DNA from: a bacterium
GTDB taxonomy: Bacteria > Actinomycetota > Acidimicrobiia > Spongiisociales > Spongiisociaceae
Assembly: GCA_028821575.1 (NCBI GenBank)
Contig: JAPPFW010000065.1
Coordinates: 1-52,817 of the forward strand
DNA length: 52,817 bases
Direction of reading: 5' to 3'
A program made the translations under genes and the position numbers. Shown piece by piece: positions 1 to 9,021 of the stretch (position 1 is its first letter; every line of letters begins with the position of its first letter). The notes below the pieces were generated by a model. It made no database searches and was not told the DNA's origin. It saw only the letters and a list, made by a program, of their open reading frames with translations.

Positions 1-52
1 ACCAGCCACCAGCCACCAGCCACCAGCCACCAGCCACCAGCCACCAGCCACC
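1..52. repeat. Heptamer tandem repeat (CCACCAG)n
   Basis: The first 52 bases are uninterrupted copies of the 7-mer CCACCAG (about 7.4 units), cut off by the window edge, so the true length is unknown. The array stops 14 bp before the start codon of the deaminase gene. A sister array of CCACCAT lies directly after that gene. No coding role is visible. Confidence 0.95.
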
Positions 53-66
53 AGTATCATCGGTGC

Positions 67-1071
67 ATGGAGGAGTTCGTCCGGGGTCTGCCAAAGGCGG
101 AACTGCATCTCCACATCGAGGGAACTCTCGAGCCGGAGTTGATGTTCGAATTGGCGGAGCGCAACCAGTTGGAGATTCCCTACGGCTCCGTGGACGAGGT
201 CAGAGCCGCCTACGAATTCGACGACCTACAGGCTTTCCTCGACATCTACTACCAGGCCGCCGAAGTTCTACGGACGGAAGACGACTTCGCGGATCTGATG
301 GCTGCCTACTTGCTTCGGGCGGTAGCCGATGGGGTGCGTCACGCCGAGATCTTCTTCGATCCCCAGACCCACACCGAGCGGGGTGTCGATGTGGGGACTG
401 TGATCCGAGGATTCGCCCGAGCCCAGCAGGCCGCAGCGGCGGAAATCTCCACGACGCTCATCCTGTGCTTTCTTCGCCACCTGCCGTCCCGCTCCGCGGT
501 GAAAGTCCTTGAGGCGTCCCTGCCGTACCTGGACCACCTCCAAGGGGTCGGGCTCGACTCGGGTGAGGCGGGCAATCCCCCCGAACTGTTCGCTGAGCCC
601 TACCGGCTGGCTGTCGAGGCTGGGCTGAGGCCTGTGGCCCACGCCGGCGAGGAGGGTCCCGCTGGGTACATCCGGGCGGCTCTCGACGTTCTCGGCGTGG
701 AGCGCGTCGACCACGGGGTCAGAGCATCCGACGACCCGGGGTTGGTCCGGCGACTGGCCACGGAGCGGATCCCGCTGACGATGTGCCCGCTCTCCAACCA
801 GAAACTCAAGGTCGTTCCGGATCTTGCCGACCACAACTTGAAGGAATTGATGGATGCCGGGGTCATGGTGACGGTCAACTCGGACGACCCGGCCTACTTC
901 GGAGGGTACGTGGCCGACAACTACCTGGCGATCGCCGAAGCTCTAGACCTCTCGCGCGATGACCTGGTCAGGTTGGCCCTCAACTCGGTTGAGGCCTCGT
1001 TCCTGCCCGATGACCGCAAGGCGGCCCTCCGACAGGAGATATCCGAGTATTTGGTGATCGGTGATTGGTGA
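67..1071 (+). CDS. add: Adenine deaminase-type member of the adenosine deaminase family
   Basis: A 334-aa zinc-dependent purine deaminase of the purine salvage pathway in the cytosol. The N-terminal HLHIEGT carries the first two zinc-ligand histidines, HAGEEGP is the central ligand and catalytic Glu region, RVDHGVR follows, and NSDDPAYFGGY supplies the last metal-binding Asp. The segment GLDSGEAGNPP resembles the adenine deaminase (Aah1/ADE) subgroup, which has GLDSSExGxPP, more than true adenosine deaminases with their LAGDE motif. The substrate may therefore be adenine rather than adenosine; this is inferred from the motif. The ATG at 67 is the only sensible start, but no clear ribosome binding site precedes it because the upstream DNA is the heptamer array. 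The gene stands alone. Confidence 0.93.
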   Translation: MEEFVRGLPKAELHLHIEGTLEPELMFELAERNQLEIPYGSVDEVRAAYEFDDLQAFLDIYYQAAEVLRTEDDFADLMAAYLLRAVADGVRHAEIFFDPQTHTERGVDVGTVIRGFARAQQAAAAEISTTLILCFLRHLPSRSAVKVLEASLPYLDHLQGVGLDSGEAGNPPELFAEPYRLAVEAGLRPVAHAGEEGPAGYIRAALDVLGVERVDHGVRASDDPGLVRRLATERIPLTMCPLSNQKLKVVPDLADHNLKELMDAGVMVTVNSDDPAYFGGYVADNYLAIAEALDLSRDDLVRLALNSVEASFLPDDRKAALRQEISEYLVIGDW

Positions 1072-1078
1072 CGTGGCT

Positions 1079-1120
1079 CCACCATCCACCATCCACCATC
1101 CACCATCCACCATCCACCAT
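1079..1120. repeat. Heptamer tandem repeat (CCACCAT)6
   Basis: Six exact copies of CCACCAT begin 7 bp after the deaminase stop codon. The unit differs by one base from the CCACCAG array before the same gene. The remaining 230 bp to rplY show no ORF and presumably hold its promoter. Confidence 0.95.
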
Positions 1121-1351
1121 GGTGCGGGTGAACCGAGGCTGACTGCCAGGCTAATGTGGGGGTAACGGATCCCGAAGCTCCTGCCTTGCTTCCTGCGGGA
1201 TGACCCCTTCAGGCATCCGGTCTCCGGCGCCACGTGGAGCGGGAGACGGCGCGACGCGGGAAAGGTCGGGTGCTGCCTTGGCATATGGTTGTCCGGGCGG
1301 CCATAATCTGGCGGTCGCCTTGACCGTTGTTGCTCGTCGCTAGGAGTCGTC

Positions 1352-1987
1352 ATGTCGGAGGTCACACTACGAGCGGAGACCGGCCGCACCACCGGAACCA
1401 GACCGTCACGCCGGTTGAGGAGGCAGGGAAAGGTTCCCGCCACTCTGTACGGTCACGACACCGATGCTGTCTCGGTAGCGGTCGACGCCCGCGAGTTGCG
1501 GACCGCGCTGTCCACCGACGCCGGGATCAACGCGGTGATACGCCTGCGGGTAGGCAAGGAGACCCACACGTCACTGGCGCGCCAGTTGCAGCGCCACCCG
1601 ACGCGGGGTGACATTATCCACCTCGACTTCGTCAAGATCGCGCTCACCGACCGTGTCGATGCCGTGGTCCACGTCGAGTTGATCGGTGATCCGGTGGGGG
1701 TCACCGAGGACGGTGGCATCGTCGAGACGGTCGCGAACACGGTGAACGTGCATACTCTGGTGACTGCCATTCCCGAGTCGATACAGATTGACATCTCCGA
1801 TCTCCGAGCCGGCCAGTCGGTAAGGGTGGCCGATCTCCCGGCCCTCGGCGGTGTCGACTATCTCGACGACCCTGGCCAACCCATCGTCACGATCAGCCTT
1901 CCCGCCGCCGCTCTGGTGGAGGAAGAAGAGCACGAGGAAGGGGACCTCGAGCCGGGAGATCCTGACGACACTGGTGTCACGGCCTGA
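1352..1987 (+). CDS. rplY: 50S ribosomal protein L25 (Ctc/TL5 form)
   Basis: A 211-aa L25 of the long Ctc/TL5 type: an N-terminal 5S rRNA-binding beta-barrel (about residues 5-90) and a C-terminal extension ending in an acidic tail rich in Glu and Asp. The N-terminus (ETGRTTGTRPSRRLRRQGKV) matches the family, as does the conserved HxDF-like HLDFVKI stretch. The ATG at 1352 has an AGGAG eight bases upstream. The peptidyl-tRNA hydrolase gene follows after a short gap, the common actinobacterial rplY-pth pairing, which ties both genes to translation. Confidence 0.95.
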   Translation: MSEVTLRAETGRTTGTRPSRRLRRQGKVPATLYGHDTDAVSVAVDARELRTALSTDAGINAVIRLRVGKETHTSLARQLQRHPTRGDIIHLDFVKIALTDRVDAVVHVELIGDPVGVTEDGGIVETVANTVNVHTLVTAIPESIQIDISDLRAGQSVRVADLPALGGVDYLDDPGQPIVTISLPAAALVEEEEHEEGDLEPGDPDDTGVTA

Positions 1988-2131
1988 CAGGAACGCGCAT
2001 AGGGCCGGCACTGACCGACCGCTCCTTCTGCAAGGTGACCATATAGGACCAGCGGAGGCCGGGTGGATCCGGCGACGGGCGACCGGCATAACATCAGGCA
2101 TGTGAAGTTCCGGAAAGCGGCTCGAGGCGGC

Positions 2132-2728
2132 GTGTCGCGGCACGAGTTGAAGGTGATCGTAGGTCTCCACAATCCCGAGCCCAGGTACGCGGGAACCCGA
2201 CACAACGTGGGCGCCGAGGTCGTCCGCGCGCTGGTGGAGGGCCAGCGGGTCGGATTCAGGCGGGGACCGCGCGGGATGAAGGGCGAGACGGCCAGGTTAT
2301 CCATCGAGGAGCGGCCGGCGGTTCTAGCCCTGCCGCTTCTCTCCATGAACGTCTGCGGGTCGGCGGTCAGGGCCGTGCTCTCGTATTACAAGGTCCGCCC
2401 GTCTCAGCTTCTCGTGGTACACGACGACATCGACCTTCCCTTCGGCAGGTTGCGCCTCCATGAAGGTCGCGGCCATGGCGGTCACAATGGGGTGAGGTCG
2501 GTCATCTCAGACCTCGGCACGCGGGACTTCTGGCGTCTCAAAGTGGGTCTCGGTCGCCCGCCGGGACGGATGGACCCGGCCGCCTTCGTGTTGGGCAGGT
2601 TCACTCGCGAGGAGCGAACGGAGGTCGACCACCTGATAGCGGATGCCGCCGGGGTGGTGCGAACCTTCATGTCGGATGCCGACCGGGCCGTCGCCCAAGC
2701 GGCCGGGCGCCGCCCGCGGGCCGGTTAG
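2132..2728 (+). CDS. pth: Peptidyl-tRNA hydrolase
   Basis: Cleaves the ester bond of peptidyl-tRNAs released prematurely from ribosomes, recycling tRNA. The protein shows VIVGLHNPEPRYAGTRHNVG with the catalytic His in TRHN, VHDDIDLPFGRLRL with the catalytic Asp, and GHGGHNGVRS, all Pth signatures. The longest frame opens with GTG at 2063, but family members begin just before the VIVGL strand. GTG at 2132, preceded by GAGG, gives a normal length of 198 aa and is preferred; GTG at 2102 is an alternative. The product has HNP where most Pths have GNP. Confidence 0.93.
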   Translation: MSRHELKVIVGLHNPEPRYAGTRHNVGAEVVRALVEGQRVGFRRGPRGMKGETARLSIEERPAVLALPLLSMNVCGSAVRAVLSYYKVRPSQLLVVHDDIDLPFGRLRLHEGRGHGGHNGVRSVISDLGTRDFWRLKVGLGRPPGRMDPAAFVLGRFTREERTEVDHLIADAAGVVRTFMSDADRAVAQAAGRRPRAG

Positions 2729-2770
2729 GTTAGGCGTGCTGACAGGCATCGGAAGAGACCGGATGGGGCA

Positions 2771-4267
2771 ATGAAGCGGGCAATCGGAGCTATCGACCAG
2801 GGCACTACCAGCACCCGGTTCATGATCTTCGACGGGCACGGGAGGGTCGTCGCCTCCGCTCAGCGCGAGTTCAGCCAGATCCTCCCCCGGCCCGGTTGGG
2901 TAGAGCACGACCCGGTGGAGATCTTGAACACCGTGGAGGCCGTGGCGGCGCAGGCGCTCGCCGAAGCCGGTATGACCGCCCGCGAACTCGTGGCCGTGGG
3001 GATCACCAACCAGAGGGAGACCACGGTTGTGTGGGATCGCACCACGGGCCTCCCGTTGTCCAACGCAATCGTGTGGCAGGACACCAGGACGGACGCGCTC
3101 TGCGAGACCCTGGCGGAGGGGCACGGGATCGACCGTTTCCGTAGCCGGACCGGCCTCCCGCTTGCTACGTACTTCAGCGGCCCCAAGGCGGCCTGGCTCC
3201 TCGGCAATGTGGACGGCCTGGCCGCGGCCGCCGCATCGGGTCGGGCGCTGGCGGGAACAGTCGACTCGTGGGTCGTGTGGAACCTCACCGGCGGTGTCCA
3301 CGGAGGCCGCCACGTTACCGATGTCACCAATGCCTCCCGAACGCTCCTCATGGACATCCACACCCTCGAGTGGAGCGACGAGTTGCTCCAAGAGATGGGG
3401 GTTCCCCGCTCGATGGTGGCCGAGATAGTCCCCTCGGTCGGGAGGATCGGAGAAGGGATGGGCGTGCTCGACGGGGTGCCCGTCTCCGCCATCCTCGGCG
3501 ATCAGCACGCCGCCTTGTTCGGGCAGGCGTGCTACGAGCCCGGGGAGGCCAAGAACACGTACGGGACGGGCTGCTTCATGGTGATGAACACCGGCGCCCG
3601 GATGGTGCCCTCGACCCATGGTCTCCTCACGACGGTCGCCTACCAGATCGCCGGCGAGGATCCGGTCTACGCGCTGGAGGGTTCGGTGGCCGTCACGGGT
3701 GCCCTCGTCCAGTGGCTCCGCGACAACCTGGGGCTGATCTCCACTTCCGAGGAGGTGGAGGCGCTGGCTCAAGAGGTCGAGGACAACGGTGACGTGTACT
3801 TCGTGCCGGCTTTCTCAGGTCTCTTCGCTCCGCACTGGAGGTCGGATGCCCGAGGCGTCATCACCGGTCTCACCCGCTTCGCCCGTCGAGGCCACCTGGC
3901 CCGCGCGGCGCTGGAAGCCACTGCCTACCAGACACGGGAGGTGCTGGAGGCGATGCGTGCCGATTCCGGGGTGGCCCTGACCGAACTCAAGGTGGACGGC
4001 GGGATGGTGGTGAACGAGTTGCTCATGCAGTTCCAGGCCGACGTCCTCGACGTCCCGGTGGTCCGGCCGCGTGTCAACGAGACCACGGCCCTCGGCGCAG
4101 CATACGGCGCCGGGCTTGCCGAAGGATTCTGGGACGGCACCGACGTTCTGAGGGAGAACTGGAGAGAGGAACGGAGGTGGACACCCTCCATGCCGCTCGA
4201 TGAGCGGGAGCACCGCTACAGGAGGTGGCAGATGGCCGTGGAGCGTTCCTTGGGCTGGGTCGTCTGA
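2771..4267 (+). CDS. glpK: Glycerol kinase
   Basis: A 498-aa FGGY-family kinase that phosphorylates glycerol to sn-glycerol 3-phosphate with ATP. It starts with the phosphate-binding loop [15 protein letters not shown], contains NQRETTVVW (glycerol contacts), [21 protein letters not shown] and the ATP-binding [12 protein letters not shown], and ends with the FGGY signature region [17 protein letters not shown] and [11 protein letters not shown]. Full length, no lesions. The next gene downstream, convergently oriented, is a broken glycerol-3-phosphate dehydrogenase, so the glycerol catabolic pair is functionally incomplete in this sequence. Confidence 0.97.
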   Translation: MKRAIGAIDQGTTSTRFMIFDGHGRVVASAQREFSQILPRPGWVEHDPVEILNTVEAVAAQALAEAGMTARELVAVGITNQRETTVVWDRTTGLPLSNAIVWQDTRTDALCETLAEGHGIDRFRSRTGLPLATYFSGPKAAWLLGNVDGLAAAAASGRALAGTVDSWVVWNLTGGVHGGRHVTDVTNASRTLLMDIHTLEWSDELLQEMGVPRSMVAEIVPSVGRIGEGMGVLDGVPVSAILGDQHAALFGQACYEPGEAKNTYGTGCFMVMNTGARMVPSTHGLLTTVAYQIAGEDPVYALEGSVAVTGALVQWLRDNLGLISTSEEVEALAQEVEDNGDVYFVPAFSGLFAPHWRSDARGVITGLTRFARRGHLARAALEATAYQTREVLEAMRADSGVALTELKVDGGMVVNELLMQFQADVLDVPVVRPRVNETTALGAAYGAGLAEGFWDGTDVLRENWREERRWTPSMPLDEREHRYRRWQMAVERSLGWVV

Positions 4268-4347
4268 GGGCGGGCTCGGAGAAGGCTTCCCGCTCCGGTA
4301 CCCCGCACGGTCACATCGGTCGATCCCCGTGGCAAATCGCCCCGCCG

Positions 4348-6044
4348 TCATGCTCTCCGGCCGTGGTTTCCGTCCGGAGAACCCGTGCTCCCGTTCGATA
4401 GGAGGCCCACCGCGTCCAACTCCCTCCGGTACCGGGTAACAGCCTCTTCGCGGCGTTGCGGTGACCAGAACAGCTCTGCGGCCAATTCGTCTGCGATGAC
4501 GGGGCCCATCGAAGACCGTGGTCCGCGGTAAACAGGGCGAGTCGGGTCCTGCGCAGAGCGAAGTCACCGATCGAGGTGACCGACTCGTGGCGGGCCGCGT
4601 ACACCACCTCGGCAGCCGAGACCAGAGCCGGATACAGCAGGGCCCCTAGCCGGGGTTGCGTCTCCACACAAGCTCCACCACCGCGGTCGCCTCCGTTCCG
4701 TACCGTGCGACCAGCCGGTCCGCGTAGTCCTCCGGTAGCCCGGATCGCAGCCCCCGAGTTCGGAGCCGATGCCGGAAGCCGGCGCTGACACCTGCCCCCA
4801 CCAGGGGGTCGTCGGTGGTCCGCGACTCCCGGTCGACTCCGAGGTGCCGGCACACGCGGTCGACGACCTCGGCAGCTATGGCCCGTGCGGAGCTCAGCTT
4901 CCCTCCGGCCACCCTGAGGACGCCGGGTCCCTCCTCGACGATCCGGTGCTCGCGCGACAGTGCGGCGGTATCCCCGTTGCCCGCCAATGCCCGCAGTCCG
5001 GCGAAGGCCGCCACGGAGGTCGCTCCGTCGATGTCCATGTAGCGCTCGCAGGTGGTCTTCGAGGTACTCCACGTCCACCCGCTCCGGCCGAGCCTGGCCG
5101 GGAGCTTCCTCGTAGGGGGTGTCGGTGGTGCCTACCAGGGCCAGTCCCTGCCAGGGATGGCGAACAGCAGGCGCCCGTCGTCCGTCTCGGGCAGTACCAG
5201 GGCCTGGTTTCCGAGGGCCAGATCGCCGGCCCGGTACACGAGGTGTACCCCTTTCGAGAGCTTGCCGGGCAAACCCGCCGGCCGGCCGTCGAGGCCCAGG
5301 TCGCGGAGACCACGGCTCGGGTCCGCAGATGGCTCATCTCCACCGCCTCCTCCAGGGTGACCCGGAGCCGGTCGCCCTCCGTGGCGATGGCAGAGGCCCT
5401 CATCCCGGACACTGCGGTGGCTCCGAACCGCCGGACGGCTGTCTTGAGAAGGGTGATCGTCAGGCGGGCGTCGTCCGTCTGGGCGTCCCGGTAGGCGAAC
5501 CCCCCGCGCAGCGAGTCCCGGCGCAGCCTCGGGAACGAGATGGCCAGCTCCTGGCTGGGGAGCCGGCGGTGCCGGTCCGTTCCCCGCCTCTGTCCCAGCC
5601 GGTCGTACACCGCCAGTCCGGCTCTGAGGCTAAGGGGAAGGAGGGGTCGCGAGGTCAGCCACCGCGGAAGGTCCAACAATCCTCGTCGGCGAAGAGCGGG
5701 ATGACGAAGTCTAGATCCGAGTAGAGGAGATCCGCCGTGTGCCGGAGGACGGCCTGTTCCCGCAGACCGTCGCGGATCAACCCGAAGCGGAGATGGGGGA
5801 GGTACCGGACGCCACCATGTAGCAACTTGGTCGACTTGCTTGACGTTGCACCGGCGAAGTCGTGCTGCTCGACCAGTGCGCCATGCAGTCCTCGGCTCGC
5901 CGCGTCACGCGCGCAAGCGGCGCCGATGACACCCTCGCCGATGACCAGCAAGTCGAAGACCCGGGTGCCGACCAGGGCGGACCTGGAGGATGAACGAGTC
6001 CAAGTTCCCGGGGCGGTCGGCGCGCGACGGATTACCTCCCCCAT
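4348..6044 (-). pseudogene. glpD: Glycerol-3-phosphate dehydrogenase, multiply frameshifted
   Basis: The reading frame of an FAD-dependent glycerol-3-phosphate dehydrogenase is recognisable across about 1.7 kb but jumps between all three frames. The N-terminus (ATG at 6044) has the FAD dinucleotide motif LVIGEGVIGAACARDAA and KSTKLLHGGVRYL; the next part reads LRAGLAVYDRLG; then KGVHLVYRAGDLALGNQALV; then MDIDGATSVAAFAGLRAL, HRIVEEGPGVLRVAGGKLSS and the C-terminal helices to a stop at 4348. I count at least five frame changes, near 5660, 5290, 5155, 5060 and 4660. The protein text between them is well preserved, so decay is recent or the sequence carries indel errors here. It is convergent with glpK. 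Confidence 0.88.
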
Positions 6045-6098
6045 AATCCGAATCGTTCCCGCCCCTCGGGTGTAGTCTGCTCGGCGAAGGGAGCGGCG

Positions 6099-6665
6099 AT
6101 TTCGATACCAGACAGTCTTGCCCTGTTCCGGGTGCTGTGCGTCCCGGTCATAATCGGGTTGGTCGTGGCGACCGAGCGCACCGACGTAGGCCACCTGTTC
6201 GGATTCGCGGTCGTGCTGGTCATCTGTGCCGGCCTGAGTGACTTTCTCGACGGTTACATCGCCCGGAAGCAGGGCATCACCTCCATCGTGGGGGCGTTCT
6301 GGGACACGACCGCCGACAAGATACTGGTGAGCGGGGTCCTCATAGCTCTGGTCTCGGTGGGCCGGGCGTCGGTCTGGATCACCTTCATCATCATGACCCG
6401 CGAGTTCGTGGTGATGGCCGTGCGCAGTGTGGTCGCCATCGACGGGAAGGTGGTCCCAGCGTCCCTGGCCGGCAAGGCCAAGGCCATCGTGCAGTTCGTG
6501 GCGTTGGGGCTGGCGATGATGCGACTCCCCGAACCATGGGGCCCGTTCTACCTCGACGAATACTGGATGTGGCTGACGGCTGCGGTCACCATCGCATCGG
6601 GCTGGGATTACATCGTCCGCTTCACGGACGCCGTCCGCGAGGTGGGACGGACCGCTAAGCCATGA
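6099..6665 (+). CDS. pgsA: CDP-diacylglycerol--glycerol-3-phosphate 3-phosphatidyltransferase, probable ATT start
   Basis: A membrane CDP-alcohol phosphatidyltransferase that makes phosphatidylglycerol phosphate. The signature D-x2-DG-x2-AR-x8-G-x3-D-x3-D is complete in SDFLDGYIARKQG...GAFWDTTAD, followed by several hydrophobic segments. The first ordinary start codon in frame is GTG at 6132, but this would remove the conserved ISIPDSLALFRVL N-terminus (family: NxPNxLTLxRxL). In-frame codons upstream include an ATT at 6099, five bases after GGGAG (6089-6093), and no ATG, GTG or TTG is available there. I therefore place the start at ATT, a rare but known initiator. The stop overlaps the next gene as ATGA. 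188 aa. Confidence 0.85.
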   Translation: MSIPDSLALFRVLCVPVIIGLVVATERTDVGHLFGFAVVLVICAGLSDFLDGYIARKQGITSIVGAFWDTTADKILVSGVLIALVSVGRASVWITFIIMTREFVVMAVRSVVAIDGKVVPASLAGKAKAIVQFVALGLAMMRLPEPWGPFYLDEYWMWLTAAVTIASGWDYIVRFTDAVREVGRTAKP

Positions 6666-7633
6666 CGGTCCTGGTGACCGGCGGCACCGGGGTGGTCGGA
6701 AGGCCGGTCGTGCGGTATCTGGTGGAGGCGGGCAGGCAGGTGCGCGGGCTGGCCCGTTCCGAAGCCTCCGCCGCGGTGCTGGCGGACATGGGGGTCGTTC
6801 CCGTGCGAGGCGACATATGCGAGCGCGACTCTCTGGAGGAGGCGGTAGCCGGGTGTGACGTGGTCTACCACATCGCCGGCCTGGTCCGGTTCTGCCCGCA
6901 GTTCCCGGATCGCCTGTACCAGGTCAACGTCGAGGGGACCCGCAACGTCGTGAGAGCGGCCCGCCGGGCCGGGGTCCGCCGGATGGTTCACACGTCGTCC
7001 GTGGTGGCCCTTGGGGAGAAACCAGGCACGGTCGGCTCGGAGGCGACCACGCACCGCGGCCACTACATGAGCCACTACGCACGTTCAAAGCACCAGAGTG
7101 AGGAGTTGGCTTTCGCCGAGTCGGGGGACATGGAGGTCGTGGTGGTCAATCCCTCCTCCGTGCAGGGGGAAGCCAGGGCAACCGGGAGTGGCGGCTTGCT
7201 GCTCCAAGCGGTCAATGGTCGGTTCAAGTACCTGGTCGATACCCCGATCTCGATCGTGGACACGGACGACTGCGCGCGGGGTCACCTCGCGGCGGAGGAG
7301 CGGGGGATCGCCGGGGAGCGCTACGTGCTCAGCGGGTTCACGATCTCGCTGCGGGAGGCGGTGGCCTTGATGGGTGACCTGACCGGGCGCCGCTACCGGA
7401 TCCGCTTCATACCGAGGATCCTGCTGGCGCCGGCTGGCCTGGTGGCGGACTCCATCGGGCAGTATGTCGACTCGGTCCCGCTGTGCAGGGAGACCGTGCA
7501 CCTGATGCGGTACGGCGCCAGCTACGACGGCTCGCGGGCCCGCTGGGAACTGGGCGTGGACTACCGGTCGCCGCGGGAGACGTTCACCAGGGCGCTCGAG
7601 TCCTTCCGGACGGCCGGCCTGACGGACGCCTGA
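6662..7633 (+). CDS. NAD-dependent epimerase/dehydratase (extended SDR)
   Basis: A 323-aa extended short-chain dehydrogenase. The N-terminal VLVTGGTGVVG is the NAD(P)-binding TGxxGxxG loop; the strand after it leads to GDICERDSL; the catalytic YxxxK is YARSK, with Ser from HTSSVVA completing the triad. The overall layout resembles dihydroflavonol reductase/HpnA-like sugar epimerases, but the substrate cannot be read from sequence. The ATG overlaps the pgsA stop (ATGA), so the two are probably translationally coupled and may both serve lipid metabolism; that functional link is inference. Confidence 0.88.
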   Translation: MTVLVTGGTGVVGRPVVRYLVEAGRQVRGLARSEASAAVLADMGVVPVRGDICERDSLEEAVAGCDVVYHIAGLVRFCPQFPDRLYQVNVEGTRNVVRAARRAGVRRMVHTSSVVALGEKPGTVGSEATTHRGHYMSHYARSKHQSEELAFAESGDMEVVVVNPSSVQGEARATGSGGLLLQAVNGRFKYLVDTPISIVDTDDCARGHLAAEERGIAGERYVLSGFTISLREAVALMGDLTGRRYRIRFIPRILLAPAGLVADSIGQYVDSVPLCRETVHLMRYGASYDGSRARWELGVDYRSPRETFTRALESFRTAGLTDA

Positions 7634-7704
7634 CGCCAACTGGCGGCTGGACTGGTTTCTAATGGGCTACTTACGAAGTGGGCGAAACCGCCCGAGGCCC
7701 TTTT

Positions 7705-8088
7705 CTACTCCTGGTAGAGAAGTATCAGGTTTCCGCAGGTGTCATCGAGGACGGCCCGAATGACTGGCCCTGCCGGAGTTGGCTCCATCGTGAACACCAC
7801 GCCAAGCTTCTTCAACCGTTCGTACTCTTCATGAATGTCATGCACGGCAAACGCCGCATGCGGTATGCCCTGTTCGAAGATCCCCTGCTGGTAAGCCTTG
7901 GCAACCGGGTTGTCGTTTGGTTCGAGAAGCAACTCGATGTCATCCGGACCCTCAGGGGAGACAACGGTTAGCCACTTGAACTCCCCAACCGGGAAGTCGT
8001 GCTTCTTGACGAAACCCAGAACCTCCGTGTAAAACCTGAGCGCCTTGTCCTGGTCGGCTACATGAATGCTGGTAAGACTGATCTTCAA
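7705..8088 (-). CDS. VOC (glyoxalase/bleomycin resistance) family protein
   Basis: A 127-aa two-module vicinal-oxygen-chelate protein. The beta-alpha-beta-beta-beta pattern is clear: ISLTSIHVADQDKALRFYTEVLGF opens module one, and HAAFAVHDIHEEYERLKKLGV plus a C-terminal DDTCGNLILLYQE closes module two with a metal-ligand-like Glu. Members act on varied small substrates and the substrate here is unknown. The start is TTG at 8088, preceded by AGGA about nine bases upstream. The gene looks less GC-rich than its neighbours and lies beside an IS remnant, which suggests acquisition. Confidence 0.88.
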   Translation of the reverse strand: MKISLTSIHVADQDKALRFYTEVLGFVKKHDFPVGEFKWLTVVSPEGPDDIELLLEPNDNPVAKAYQQGIFEQGIPHAAFAVHDIHEEYERLKKLGVVFTMEPTPAGPVIRAVLDDTCGNLILLYQE

Positions 8089-8296
8089 GGGTTTCCTGTG
8101 CCTTTCTTGAACAACGGTTGAATCAGTTGTCGTTGATTGTCATGGCGTTTCAGGTACTTCCAGTCCTTGTGCCGCTTCGGAGGGTAGTTGCCACAGCGCG
8201 GACGATGTTCTCAGGGGTGTCCGGGATGGGCGTGTGTAAGGGGCTTTTCGACTGGGCGTCTCCGCTGCGCTTGGGTTTGGCTGTGGTGGTCATGTC
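8085..8296 (-). pseudogene. Small conserved-looking protein with one frameshift
   Basis: From ATG at 8296 the frame reads MTTTAKPKRSGDAQSKSPLH followed by TPIPDTPENIVRAVATT, then runs off. Shifting frame at that point gives PPKRHKDWKYLKRH and continues to a stop that overlaps the TTG start of the VOC gene (TTGA). The total length (212 nt) is one base short of a multiple of three, consistent with a single-base deletion. The TPIPDTPEN and PPK-x-W-x-YL pieces resemble a short actinobacterial hypothetical protein I cannot name. Overlap with the next start suggests an original two-gene unit. Confidence 0.45.
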
Positions 8297-8539
8297 ACGG
8301 GGACCGTAGCGTTTGTACCTGCCATTTTCCGGACCATGATAGCAGAGCAGGGGTGTTGACGACGAACACACGACTCCTACCGGAAGGGACCACCCTAAAG
8401 GAAGTCTCCTCATCATCGGATTCTGGATCCTGTGGTGCGTCTTGACACTTTCCCCTCAATATCCTCGATGTGAATACCTGCCCTGTCCAAAATTCTCTTT
8501 GGTATACCACTATCCGTTGTTGACTCCACAACGGGTTAT

Positions 8540-8935
8540 TTAGGTGGCGTGGGCTCTCCCACCCGCCCTGAGGTCGTCGTAGCGGAGCCGTTTCCTCACT
8601 CTCCCCACGACCTCCAGTTCATCGGGTGGATAGTGTCCAAATCCCGCACAGTGTGCCGCCCGGTAAACTCGTTCACATACCGCTGTAATTGCTTCCACCG
8701 AGAGGGGTTGATAGGTGCCGGCGATAGCCCCGCTTGAGCATCGCCCAAACGATTCCACTCCGTTCGTATACTCCGACACCGAGTGTTTCCCGGACTGGCG
8801 ATTCGGGAGTCAGGTCGATCAGGCTGATGCCTGTGCGATGTGCCTTCCTGGGGCTTTGATCCGAGCTTCCATATATGGAAGCAAAGTGGCGGGGTGTTAC
8901 AAGACCGCAGGTCAGATGACCGTTCGCCACTTTCG
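8540..8935 (-). pseudogene. IS1595-family (ISXO2-like) transposase C-terminal remnant
   Basis: Three frames together spell the C-terminal part of an ISXO2-like transposase: KHSVSEYTNGVESF, then WAMLKRGY, then KQLQRYVNEFTGRHTVRD followed by LDTI, and finally KRLRYDDL. The family ends with HTNGIESFW-xxLKRGY...RYVxEFxGRHNxR-xxDTI...GKRLTYxxL. Several frameshifts are needed and no N-terminus is visible, so it is dead. It fills most of the otherwise gene-less 8300-9020 gap before mfd; 8300-8540 shows nothing I recognise. Confidence 0.75.
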
Positions 8936-9021
8936 TATCTAGTTCCCTTTCTAATAGTAGTAAAGGGTGGACAACCCCACTGAGCACTGACCGCTGACCA
9001 CCCGGTACGATAGGTCTCCTC

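Noticed and set aside
1..1120. CRISPR or minisatellite coding repeats
   Set aside because: Pure heptamers with no spacers; no reading frame or protein uses them.
2507..3772. 421-codon minus-strand frame opposite glpK
   Set aside because: Shadow of pth and glycerol kinase, both intact on the other strand.
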